This document shows, in pieces, positions 28,544-37,085 of a stretch of 64,000 nt of DNA. Source of the stretch: Sphingobium sp. CECT 9361 (lineage in GTDB: Bacteria > Pseudomonadota > Alphaproteobacteria > Sphingomonadales > Sphingomonadaceae); the NCBI RefSeq assembly GCF_918741285.1, contig NZ_CAKKNC010000001.1, forward strand, positions 496,001 to 560,000. The letters run 5' to 3'. Position 1 is the first letter of the stretch, and each line of letters begins with the position of its first letter. Below the pieces are notes generated by a model that saw only the letters and a program-made list of their open reading frames with translations, did no database searches and was not told the origin of the DNA. Position numbers and translations under genes: made by a program.

Positions 28544-30411
28544 CAATAGCTGACAATCAGGTTGGCGAGCACCGAATAATAATTGCGGTGGCTGTCGCGG
28601 TTATCGAAAAGGTCTCTGAAACCCGCACCAGGCAGGAGCGCCGCGCCCGACAAGCGGAACACGATGTTCTGGGTCGCTTTGGGCCGCCAGATCGCTGCCC
28701 CGGACAAGTCCCAGCCGATCGACTTGGGGATGCTCCCCTCGACACGCAGCGCCTGCAGCGTGGCGGTATTTTCAAACCACAGGTGATTGGCGTTGGCCGA
28801 CAGGCGAACCTGCGGCGTGATGTCGAAATCTGCGCCCGCCCCGGCCAGGATCGTGCCGGGATTGTTGAAATTCGACTGCCCCTGTTCTTTCGAAGAGCGC
28901 AGCGAATTGAGGATTCCGTTGCGGCCGTTGATGCTGATGACGCGCCCGCCGCCCGCGAACGGGATCGTCTGGCGGATCCAGTAGCTGGTGTCGGCACCGG
29001 CAAACACCGGGTTCTCGAAAATCGCGTCGAAGCCGTTTTCGGTATTGTCGTAGGGATCGCCATCGCCGCTTGCATACAGCCCGGACAGTCGGAAACGTAC
29101 CCAGTCGATATCGTAGCTGGCTTCGGCAGCGGCGAAGAAAGCGCGAATTTCGGCTTTCTTGCTGGTGAAGAAGTTATTCCGGTCTTCGCCCATCGCGCCG
29201 TAAAGCGATGCCGTCAGGTTGATCCGCCCGATCCGTCCGTCGGCATTATAGCCCAGATAGACGACATCATATTCGCGCCCGCGCAGATCGCCGAGCAGGG
29301 CAGGGCGCACCGGAAAGCCGTTGTCGTCGATCTCGACGTCGTTCTTCTCGCGGTTCATGTTGTACACGGCAGTGATCTGGCTGGTCAGGCCGGGGAGCAG
29401 GAAGTCCTGCCGATAGACGTTGGCGAGAAAGACAAAGTCGTCGCGCGGGCGTTGCACGACGCTGTTGAGGCCGCTGTTCGTGTCCTTTTCCAGTCGCCAG
29501 AAAGCCGCGAGGTTGAACTGGAAACGGTTATTGTCGCGATTGCCGAACAGGCGGATGCCGAGTTGCTGATCGTTGAACAGGAAGCCGCGGAAATCGGACT
29601 GCATCGGCTGAATCCCGACACGCAGTGAGCGGAAGTCATATCGGTCCGATGTGTTCGCCAGATGGTAATCGACGAACAATTCCTGCACGCCGAGGAAATG
29701 ATCGGTGCGGCGGCTGGGCTTCGATGGCTCGACGAACAATACGCGCCGTTCGGGCACGTTTACATGATTGACGTTGAACGCCAGTGCCACGCGATATTCG
29801 ATTTCGGGCGGCTTGAAGGCCGTCGATCCCTTCACCAGCGAGGCGCTGGCGATGAAGGTCTGCGAGAAGACGAAGCTCGCATCCTTGCCGAACACGTCGA
29901 GGCTGCCGGGGCGTTCAGTGGTCTGCACGCCAACCGGAATGGGAAAGGTGCGCGGTTCCAGCACGGTGTCGCTGACGGCGCTGGCGATGAAGAACCAGTC
30001 GTCGCCCTTGATCGGCAGCCACTTCGCCTTTTCACGGTTTATGGGCCGGTCACCCTTCAACGTGTTCTGGTTATACGGGTCGAACCAGCGTTCCTTCACC
30101 ACACCCAGCGATTCGATCAGGCGCCAGCGGTCGGGGATCGGGATCTGATCGGTGGGAAAGGCTTCGGGCGGCGGCGCACGCAGCGCGCCGACATTGTCCT
30201 GTGTCACCTTGTCCGGCAGTTCCTGCTCGAACCCCGGACGGCGTCGACCGTCGATAATCTGTTCGTCCGCATCGGCCTGCGACTGATGTTCGGGCGCGTC
30301 GATGATCTGCTGCCAGTTGTCGGGCGGCGGCGGTGGCACAGGCTCGGCCGGGGGTTGCGCGCCCGATCCGGCCAGCGCCGCGACAAGCGGCAGGAGGGAA
30401 GCCAGCGTCAT
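28543..30411 (-). CDS. Outer-membrane beta-barrel protein of the cytochrome operon
   Basis: The protein has 622 residues. A short hydrophobic signal (MTLASLLPLVAALAGSG) is followed by a Pro-rich segment and a long run of alternating beta strands with aromatic girdles (FQFNLAAFWRL, YDVVYLGYNADGRIGRINLTASLYG, VRFRLSGLYASGDGD). It ends in VLANLIVSY, a terminal aromatic typical of outer-membrane barrels. There is no TonB plug. I do not recognise a named family. It starts 3 bases after the lipoprotein stop and its own stop overlaps the decaheme start, so it is translated with its neighbours. A barrel between two multiheme cytochrome genes suggests a porin that houses or exports the cytochrome, by analogy with porin-cytochrome conduits. 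Confidence 0.7.
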   Translation of the reverse strand: MTLASLLPLVAALAGSGAQPPAEPVPPPPPDNWQQIIDAPEHQSQADADEQIIDGRRRPGFEQELPDKVTQDNVGALRAPPPEAFPTDQIPIPDRWRLIESLGVVKERWFDPYNQNTLKGDRPINREKAKWLPIKGDDWFFIASAVSDTVLEPRTFPIPVGVQTTERPGSLDVFGKDASFVFSQTFIASASLVKGSTAFKPPEIEYRVALAFNVNHVNVPERRVLFVEPSKPSRRTDHFLGVQELFVDYHLANTSDRYDFRSLRVGIQPMQSDFRGFLFNDQQLGIRLFGNRDNNRFQFNLAAFWRLEKDTNSGLNSVVQRPRDDFVFLANVYRQDFLLPGLTSQITAVYNMNREKNDVEIDDNGFPVRPALLGDLRGREYDVVYLGYNADGRIGRINLTASLYGAMGEDRNNFFTSKKAEIRAFFAAAEASYDIDWVRFRLSGLYASGDGDPYDNTENGFDAIFENPVFAGADTSYWIRQTIPFAGGGRVISINGRNGILNSLRSSKEQGQSNFNNPGTILAGAGADFDITPQVRLSANANHLWFENTATLQALRVEGSIPKSIGWDLSGAAIWRPKATQNIVFRLSGAALLPGAGFRDLFDNRDSHRNYYSVLANLIVSY

Positions 30412-30414
30412 CGC

Positions 30415-32376
30415 CTACAGCCCGCCACAGGCGTCTTGCGCATTGGTATCGAGGAACGGCGCGAACGGGCAACCGACAAAACGCAGCCGCACGCTGGCAC
30501 CGCTCAGTTGCACGACGATCTGATCCGCGCGGATCGCGACCGGCGCATTGCCGACGCCGCTGGTCCGTTTGCCCCCATTGTTGAGGCCGAGGAAGCTAAT
30601 CATGTCATCCTGATCGATGCCGTCGCCCGACACGCCGACGCCGCCGATCAGCACATTGCCGCGATAGACCGGCACCGAACCGGGGAAAATCTGAATGCCG
30701 TTCTGTAGGCGGTTCTGGTTGGCGGCGGGCGCGGGGAGGGACGTGCACCGCTGCGGCGTGTCGGTGGCCGATGCGCCGGTTACGAAGCCCAGATGCGCGG
30801 CGAGATCGCCGAGGATCAGCGCTGACTGCAGCCCAGTCGAGAAAGGATTGAACTGCGCAATGGGACGCGAGAAGGGGCCGTTCGGGCGACCGACTTCACC
30901 ATCTGGAAAATAGGGGCGCGAAATCAGTCCATTGGCGCGATCGGTAAAGGCATATTTGCCGGTGAGCGCAGTCTGATCGTTGAAGAAGGTGCGCGCCTTT
31001 GCCACGAAATCCCGCACATCGGCGCTGGGATTGAGAAGCAATTCTTCGCCTGCCCGCGCGCCGGAGAAGAACGCCGCCGTCCGCGCCTTTTGCAGCGATA
31101 CGTCGGTCCCGAAAATCGGCGCGTCGGGCGAACGGACGACGCCCAAAGCCTGCCCGCGCGTATCGACCACCGAAATGCTGACCTGCGCGCGGCTGTCGAG
31201 CGGCTGCCGGATCTGGGCGCGCGCGCGGCTCATGACCGTGAAGGCTTCTTCCAGAATCGCCGTGACTTCAGCAGCGGTCAGCGGTTGCGCCACATCCCCG
31301 GCATCTGTCGCTGCGCGGATCGGGAAGCGGTTGTTGCCCGATCCGTCGGTCAGGATAAACGCATCCCGATTGGAAAACTCTGCCGTGCGTGAAGCGCGGA
31401 TGCCCGATATTTCGCTACCATAGGGCGTGCCCGCCAGAATTGCGGGCGCGGGATCGCCATAATAGCCGCGCACCGCAACCAGCGTCCCGCGCGCGGGATT
31501 GGTTGCGGCATAGCTTGGCGTGCCGGTGGCCATCAACCGATCATAGCTGGCGTCGGAATAGCGCAGCGATGTGCCATCGACGGAAATGCGATTGGCGCGG
31601 ATCGCTTCGGGCGCTTCGAATCCGACCGTCCCGGCCAGCGCAATGAACTCTTCCGGGTCGTTGTCGTCATCGAGAATGTTGGGATCGAAACCATAGACGC
31701 CATCGGCCATCACCCCGATCCCGCCAACGATCACGCCGTTCTTGTAGAGCGGAAAGCCACCGGGATCAGCGGAAAGTCCCAGCGGCGAACGCTTCGGCCC
31801 GATCAGCGCGCCTGCGCCGGAGGGGGCAAAGCGCGCAGCCAGGTCGGAACAGGGCAACTGGCTGAACTGCACCCCGTAGAGCGGCCCGCTTTCCAATCCT
31901 ACAGTGGTCGGTGCAGGTGGGAAATGCGGTTGCACGATTTGGCTGGCGGTGCGGGTGGAAAAGGCATTGCCGCCGCTGGAAAGATACGCGCCCGTGATCG
32001 CTTTCGCAATTGCCCCGGCGGCGGCGGGGACGGTCAGGTTCTGCGCGTCAATATTCTGTCCGTTGGGGGCGGCGCTGGTGGTCGCAGTCGCGCGCGCGCC
32101 GTTCATGTTGAAAATCGCCAGCACATTGCCGACCCGGTCGGTCACCGCAATCACTGCGGGCAGATTGCGCGCAGTCGCTTCGGCAGCGGCGCGAGCGATG
32201 ACGGTCTCGACATCGGCGACGGTCAGCGCTTCCTGCGCGGGCACGGCATAAAGCCCTGCGGGAGTAGGCGTCGGAGTCGGCGAAGGTGCAGGGGTCGGCG
32301 CACTGCTGCTCCCTCCACCGCCGCAGGACGACAGGATCAGTGCGGCACCGGCCAGCAATGCGGACACACGTTTCAT
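30415..32376 (-). CDS. Lipoprotein with two GlcG/HbpS-like (DUF336) domains
   Basis: The protein has 653 residues. The signal ends in a lipobox, LILSSCGGGG, and a Pro/Thr spacer (PTPAPSPTPTPTPAG) follows. Two related domains each begin with a helix like LTVADVETVIARAAAEA or LTAAEVTAILEEAFTVM, then a strand with VAVTDRxGNVLAIF- or SVVDTRGQALGVV-like sequence, and end in GGIGVMADG or GGVGVSGDG, the pattern of the GlcG/HbpS family. HbpS of Streptomyces binds heme and iron; that suggests heme handling or sensing here, which fits the cytochrome operon. It is separated by 1 base from the pentaheme gene and 3 from the barrel gene. The tandem form is long for the family. Confidence 0.75.
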   Translation of the reverse strand: MKRVSALLAGAALILSSCGGGGSSSAPTPAPSPTPTPTPAGLYAVPAQEALTVADVETVIARAAAEATARNLPAVIAVTDRVGNVLAIFNMNGARATATTSAAPNGQNIDAQNLTVPAAAGAIAKAITGAYLSSGGNAFSTRTASQIVQPHFPPAPTTVGLESGPLYGVQFSQLPCSDLAARFAPSGAGALIGPKRSPLGLSADPGGFPLYKNGVIVGGIGVMADGVYGFDPNILDDDNDPEEFIALAGTVGFEAPEAIRANRISVDGTSLRYSDASYDRLMATGTPSYAATNPARGTLVAVRGYYGDPAPAILAGTPYGSEISGIRASRTAEFSNRDAFILTDGSGNNRFPIRAATDAGDVAQPLTAAEVTAILEEAFTVMSRARAQIRQPLDSRAQVSISVVDTRGQALGVVRSPDAPIFGTDVSLQKARTAAFFSGARAGEELLLNPSADVRDFVAKARTFFNDQTALTGKYAFTDRANGLISRPYFPDGEVGRPNGPFSRPIAQFNPFSTGLQSALILGDLAAHLGFVTGASATDTPQRCTSLPAPAANQNRLQNGIQIFPGSVPVYRGNVLIGGVGVSGDGIDQDDMISFLGLNNGGKRTSGVGNAPVAIRADQIVVQLSGASVRLRFVGCPFAPFLDTNAQDACGGL

Positions 32377-32377
32377 A

Positions 32378-33814
32378 TCAGCGCAGTGCCCCTATCGCGC
32401 GGGAGGCACTGCCCAATGCGCTGCGGAAATCGGCTGGGCGATAGCTGTTGGGCTCTTTCACGGCCCCATAAGCCCGGTTGATATCCGCCCGAATGCCCGC
32501 CGCCGCACCCACGGTTACACGGCCCGATTTGACCAGTGCGTTGAGCAAGGTATCCACGCCCATTACCGCCTGCACCGATCCCTCATAGTCGGTAAAGCGC
32601 GGCGCCATCGCTGTGCTGGAAATCCTGTCGATGATGGCAAAGCCCATATCGCCGCCCAGCCGATCGCTGGCAAATTCCGCCGCCAGCGCCGCTGCGCTCG
32701 CCGCCAGCTTGCGCGCTGCCGCTACGCTGCTTGGCCGGTCGCGACCCATCGATGCGTGGAAAGCGCGGCTGTCGCCATCGAACCGCGCGGCTAACGCTGG
32801 CGCGGCAACTTGCGCTGCTGCAGACAGCATGATGAGATTTTCGTCATTATAGGGCGGCATCCCTGCCGGGATCGGGCGACCCGGATTGGCTTCCCACGTC
32901 TTTACGCGCGTGTCCTGATCGTAGATTCGGCGGTGGCAGCTATGGCAATCGAGGAAATAGAATTCTGGGAACACACCTTCGGTCCCGCGCGCCCCGGCAT
33001 ATAGGGTCAGCGACCGTTCCAGTGCCAGCGCCTGTCCCACCGCCCACATCCGCACGCTGTCGGTGCGCCCCTTGCGCTGAACATAGTCCGCATCCTCGTC
33101 ATGATGCGCCTGCAGCGAAGAGAAAAGATCGAGTTCGAAGGCGATGCGCGGATGGCCCGCCGCCATGATCCGATGCGTCACGAACTGACCGGGCTTCGCG
33201 CTGCCGAAATGGCAGTCGAGGCAGACCGACGCGCGCGCCGCCGGACGATCGAGTGGGATCAGACCCTTGGCGACGTTGCTTGCATGGCTGGCACCCACGG
33301 CATAATGCGACGCGATCCAGCCCGATGCTGCACCATGGCACGCTTCGCATCCGACGCCATCCTGTTTCAGGAACCGCGCACCGCGCGCGCCGGAGGCAGG
33401 CGTCGCATGGCAGCCGAGACACTCGCCTGCCGCGGTCGGATCGCCAATCCCCAGCGTGGCGGCAATTTGCTTGCTGCGTGTGCCGGACAGCACGGCAAAG
33501 GCACGACTATGCGCGCCACCTTGCGTCGAAGGCTCCTGCCAGCGTTGCAGTTCATCTTGCCGCACGACCTTGCCGTCGGCTTCCATACGACCGTGGCATG
33601 TCGTGCCTGCGCAGGATGCAACGCCGACAAATCCGCCGGGTGCGGAGGACGTGGAAATCGATGCGGGGGCGGGTGCCACGGTGGAGGTGGCGTCAGCGGA
33701 CGGTGTCCCGGCACCGGGCAATCCACCCAGCACCAGCGCGAATATGGCAAAAATGCCCAGCAGCATGCTAGCCACCACGGCCTGAATGCGGACGCTTCTG
33801 CCCCCAAACGTCAT
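32378..33814 (-). CDS. Pentaheme c-type cytochrome (cytochrome c554-like)
   Basis: The protein has 478 residues from the ATG at 33814, preceded by GGGGG at 8 bases; a GTG two codons upstream is possible. A single hydrophobic helix (about 10-31) is a signal or membrane anchor, followed by an Ala/Ser/Pro linker. Heme sites: CAGTTCH (a CX4CH variant, about residue 68), CLGCH, CEACH, CLDCH and CHSCH. The opening GFVGVASC and the spacing of sites resemble the cytochrome c554 / multiheme cytochrome group. Extra His residues (AHSRAFAV, SHYAVGASH, THRIMAAGHPR) could serve as distal ligands. It is the first gene of the four-gene operon and would be the inner-membrane or periplasmic end of an electron path. 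Confidence 0.82.
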   Translation of the reverse strand: MTFGGRSVRIQAVVASMLLGIFAIFALVLGGLPGAGTPSADATSTVAPAPASISTSSAPGGFVGVASCAGTTCHGRMEADGKVVRQDELQRWQEPSTQGGAHSRAFAVLSGTRSKQIAATLGIGDPTAAGECLGCHATPASGARGARFLKQDGVGCEACHGAASGWIASHYAVGASHASNVAKGLIPLDRPAARASVCLDCHFGSAKPGQFVTHRIMAAGHPRIAFELDLFSSLQAHHDEDADYVQRKGRTDSVRMWAVGQALALERSLTLYAGARGTEGVFPEFYFLDCHSCHRRIYDQDTRVKTWEANPGRPIPAGMPPYNDENLIMLSAAAQVAAPALAARFDGDSRAFHASMGRDRPSSVAAARKLAASAAALAAEFASDRLGGDMGFAIIDRISSTAMAPRFTDYEGSVQAVMGVDTLLNALVKSGRVTVGAAAGIRADINRAYGAVKEPNSYRPADFRSALGSASRAIGALR

Positions 33815-33819
33815 CTGCA

Positions 33820-33870
33820 CGCCCCCAATTCGCGTCCGGCCTCAGCCGTGACGCGCCCCCAATATTCGCG
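33820..33870. repeat. Two near-identical 15-17 base repeats upstream of the cytochrome operon
   Basis: CGCCCCCAATTCGCG (33820-33834) and CGCCCCCAATATTCGCG (33854-33870) are direct repeats about 34 bases apart. On the operon strand they read CGCGAATTGGGGGCG and CGCGAATATTGGGGGCG; the proximal one contains the likely Shine-Dalgarno. They may be a regulator site pair or a duplicated ribosome-binding region. Confidence 0.5.
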
Positions 33871-33939
33871 AGCGACCGCTTGTATCTTGTTAGATCACCC
33901 TAGCCTTGACCGGGGCCATCTTTCAATCGGGAATTCGGC

Positions 33940-35373
33940 TCATTTACGACGGATGACGAGGTTTCTTATCTCCGTCATGTCTTCCATCGCGAATTTGATG
34001 CCTTCGCGCCCCAGCCCCGAATCCTTCACCCCGCCATAAGGCATATTATCCACACGATAGCTCGGTACGTCATTGATTACGACGCCACCGACGTCGAGGT
34101 GATCCCATGCATCGAACATCTTGAACAGGTCGCGGGTGAAGATGCCTGCCTGCAGCCCGAACTTGCTGTCGTTGACCTCATCCAGAGCGGCATTGAAATC
34201 GCTGAATTTGCTCAGCAATGCCAGCGGTCCGAAGGCTTCTTCGCGATAGGCTGCGGCCGAACGGTCGACATTTTCGAGCAGCGTCGCTTCCAGCATCGCA
34301 CCCTCGCGCTTGCCCCCACACAGCAATGTCGCGCCCCCCTCGACCGCTTGCTGTATCCAGCCATCGAGCCGTCGCGCTTCGCTTTCGGAAATCATGGGGC
34401 CGATGAAGGTGTTGCGGTCCTTCGGGTCGCCCGCAACCAGCGTCCTGGTCTTGGCGACCAGCATGTCGCGGAATCGGTCGTACACCGATTCGTGGATGAT
34501 GATCCGCTGAACCCCGATGCAGCTTTGCCCGGACTGATAGAACGCCCCGAAGATCACGCGCTCCAGTGCATCGTCCAAGTCCGCATCGTGATCGATGATG
34601 ACCGCTGCGTTACCGCCCAGCTCCAGCACGACTTTCTTCTTGCCTGCCTTGGCCTTCAGATCCCAGCCGACACCCGGCGATCCGGTGAAGGACAACAGTT
34701 TCAGCCGGTCGTCCTCGGTAAACAGGTCCGCACCTTCGCGATGCGCAGGCAGGATCGAGAACGCGCCTTCGGGCAGGTTCGTTTCCGCCAGCACCTCACC
34801 CATGATGATCGCGCCCAGCGGTGTGCGACTGGCGGGCTTCATGACGAAGGGGCAGCCGACGGCAATGGCGGGCGCGATCTTGTGCGCGGCCAAATTGAGC
34901 GGGAAATTGAACGGCGAAATGAACGAGCAGGGGCCGATCGGCACCCGCTTCCATATACCCTGATAGCCTTTCGCGCGCGGCGATATGTCGAGCGGCTGGA
35001 CCTCACCCGTCATCCGCACCGATTCTTCGGCAGCAATGCGGAAGGTGTCGATCAGTCGACCGACTTCGCCTTCGCTGTCCTTGATCGGCTTGCCGGCTTC
35101 CACGCACAGGGCATAGGCCAGTTCTTCGGACCGTTCTTTGAAGCGATCGACGCAATGTTGCAGCACCGCCTGCCGTTCATAGGCGGCCATGCGCGCCATG
35201 GGCTCGGCGGCGCGAACGGCACCGGCAATGCCTTCCTCGATTGTTGCCTTGTCGGCCTGTGCCACGCGGAACGCGACTTCGCCGGTGAACTTGTCGGTCA
35301 CCTCCAGATCGGTGTTCGGCTGCTGCGCCTTGTTGTTGAGGTAGAGCGGATAGACGGATTTCAGCTTGGTCAT
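33940..35373 (-). CDS. NAD(P)-dependent aldehyde dehydrogenase family protein
   Basis: The protein has 477 residues, full length for the ALDH superfamily. Landmarks: FISPFNFPLNLAAHKIAPA (Asn of the oxyanion hole), FTGSPGVGWDLKAKAGKKK for cofactor binding, LELGGN (general base Glu, about 251) and YQSGQSCIGVQR with the catalytic Cys (about 285). It oxidises an aldehyde to an acid in the cytoplasm; the natural substrate is not clear, with lactaldehyde or phosphonoacetaldehyde-type relatives closest by motif impression. It lies 46 bases downstream of the acetolactate-synthase-type gene and is probably co-transcribed with it. Confidence 0.92.
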   Translation of the reverse strand: MTKLKSVYPLYLNNKAQQPNTDLEVTDKFTGEVAFRVAQADKATIEEGIAGAVRAAEPMARMAAYERQAVLQHCVDRFKERSEELAYALCVEAGKPIKDSEGEVGRLIDTFRIAAEESVRMTGEVQPLDISPRAKGYQGIWKRVPIGPCSFISPFNFPLNLAAHKIAPAIAVGCPFVMKPASRTPLGAIIMGEVLAETNLPEGAFSILPAHREGADLFTEDDRLKLLSFTGSPGVGWDLKAKAGKKKVVLELGGNAAVIIDHDADLDDALERVIFGAFYQSGQSCIGVQRIIIHESVYDRFRDMLVAKTRTLVAGDPKDRNTFIGPMISESEARRLDGWIQQAVEGGATLLCGGKREGAMLEATLLENVDRSAAAYREEAFGPLALLSKFSDFNAALDEVNDSKFGLQAGIFTRDLFKMFDAWDHLDVGGVVINDVPSYRVDNMPYGGVKDSGLGREGIKFAMEDMTEIRNLVIRRK

Positions 35374-35419
35374 GGTGTCTCCCTGCCTCCTGCGCGCTGG
35401 CAGGAGGCAATAGCAGAAG

Positions 35420-37066
35420 TCAGAGCGCTGCGCTCAGTTCCTTGATGTCCTTGTTCAATATCTGGTCGTTCTCACTGTAATCCACAGGACAGTCGATCAG
35501 ATGCACGCCGGGCGTGTCGAGTGTGTGCTTGAGCAATTCGCTCAGATGCGCCGAGCTTTCCACGCGATGCCCGAACGCGCCATAGGCTTCGGCATATTTT
35601 ACGAAATCCGGGTTGCCATAAGTCAGTCCGAAATCGGCAAAACCCATATTGGCTTGCTTCCAACGGATCATGCCATAGCTGCCATCGTTCAGGATGAGCA
35701 CCGTGATGTTGAGTTTCAGGCGGACGGCGGTTTCCATCTCCTGACTGTTCATCATGAAACCGCCGTCGCCGCAGATCGCCATCACCTTGCGGTCGGGATA
35801 GACCATCGCGCTTGCCATTGCGGAAGGCAGCCCCGCGCCCATCGTCGCCAGCGCATTGTCCAGCAGCACGGTGTTCTGCTGCCGCGCCGGATAATTACGC
35901 GCGAACCAGATTTTGTAGACGCCATTGTCGAGGCAGATGATGCCGTCATTGGGCATCGCCTCGCGCACTTTCCGCACCAGATAGGGCGGGAAAATCGGGA
36001 AGCGGTCGTCGCCGTCCAGGCTGGCCGTATGCGCGACTTCCGCCTTGCGATAATCCAGCATTTTCTCGCTGGCCCAGTCTTGCGGAACAATGTCTTCCTT
36101 CATCTGCCAGATCGCGTTGGCGATATCGCCGATCACTTCGACTTGCGGGAAATAGACCGGATCGACTTCCGCCGAGCGTGTCGAAATGTGGATGACCGGC
36201 GTGCCGCCATCGTTCTTCATGAAGAAAGGCGGCTTTTCGATCACGTCATGACCAATGTTGACGATCAGGTCGGCGGCACCAATCGCGCGATGCACGAAAT
36301 CGCCTGCGGACAGCGCCGCGCAACCCAGGAACTTGGGATGGGTCTCGTCGATCACGCCCTTGCCAAGCTGCGTGGTGAGGAACGGAATGCCGGTCTTTTC
36401 CACGAATTGCAGGAGCATCCGGCCCGTCATTTTCCGGTTCGCACCCGCACCGATCACCAAGATTGGCGCTTTCGCCTTCTCCAGCATCTTCACCGCTGCG
36501 CGCACGGCCTTGGGGTCAGCGGAGGGGCGACGCGCAAGGCTGGGCTTGATCGGCGTGCTGTCGGTATCCTCGTCCGCCACATCCTCTGGAAATTCCAGAT
36601 GCGTCGCACCGGGCTTTTCCTCTTCGGCCAGGCGATAGGCTTCGCGCACGCGGCTCGGGATATTGTCGGCGCTCGCAAGCTGATGGGTATATTTGGTGAT
36701 CGGCCCCATCATCGACACCACGTCCAGGATCTGGAACCGGCCCTGCTTGCTCTTCTTGATCGGCTTTTGCCCCGTCACCATCAGGATCGGCATGCCGCCA
36801 AGCTGAGCATAAGCGGCAGCGGTTACGAAATTGGTCGCGCCCGGGCCCAATGTCGCCATGCACACGCCGGTTTTGCCGGTGTGCCGTCCATAGGTCGCGG
36901 CCATGAAGCCAGCGCCTTGTTCGTGGCGCGTCAGGATCAGCTTGATCGACTTCGACCGGCTCAAACTGTCGAGCATGTCGAGATTCTCTTCGCCTGGAAC
37001 CCCGAAGATATATTCGCAGCCTTCTTCTTCCAGGCATTGAATGAACAGGTCTGAAGCCTTCGTCAT
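35420..37066 (-). CDS. Acetolactate synthase large subunit-type TPP enzyme
   Basis: The protein has 548 residues. N-terminal pyrimidine-binding domain with the catalytic Glu in LTRHEQGAGFMA (E49), central domain (VIGAGANRKMTGR), and C-terminal pyrophosphate-binding domain with GDGGFMMNSQEMETAVRLKLN. The GDG...N spacing is the TPP-Mg site. It condenses pyruvate or another 2-oxoacid. No small regulatory subunit gene is adjacent, so it may be catabolic (AlsS-like) or a related carboligase rather than the ilvB of branched-chain synthesis. The start has GGGGAC upstream. It begins only 19 bases after the exoprotein stop and is followed by an aldehyde dehydrogenase. Confidence 0.88.
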   Translation of the reverse strand: MTKASDLFIQCLEEEGCEYIFGVPGEENLDMLDSLSRSKSIKLILTRHEQGAGFMAATYGRHTGKTGVCMATLGPGATNFVTAAAYAQLGGMPILMVTGQKPIKKSKQGRFQILDVVSMMGPITKYTHQLASADNIPSRVREAYRLAEEEKPGATHLEFPEDVADEDTDSTPIKPSLARRPSADPKAVRAAVKMLEKAKAPILVIGAGANRKMTGRMLLQFVEKTGIPFLTTQLGKGVIDETHPKFLGCAALSAGDFVHRAIGAADLIVNIGHDVIEKPPFFMKNDGGTPVIHISTRSAEVDPVYFPQVEVIGDIANAIWQMKEDIVPQDWASEKMLDYRKAEVAHTASLDGDDRFPIFPPYLVRKVREAMPNDGIICLDNGVYKIWFARNYPARQQNTVLLDNALATMGAGLPSAMASAMVYPDRKVMAICGDGGFMMNSQEMETAVRLKLNITVLILNDGSYGMIRWKQANMGFADFGLTYGNPDFVKYAEAYGAFGHRVESSAHLSELLKHTLDTPGVHLIDCPVDYSENDQILNKDIKELSAAL

Positions 37067-37085
37067 AAATGTCCCCTTTGATCCG

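Noticed and set aside
24503..33820. Reading the cytochrome operon as a nitrite reductase (NrfA-type) or hydroxylamine oxidoreductase system
   Set aside because: No CXXCK active-site motif is present and none of the usual partner genes is near; the barrel and GlcG/HbpS-like lipoprotein do not fit.
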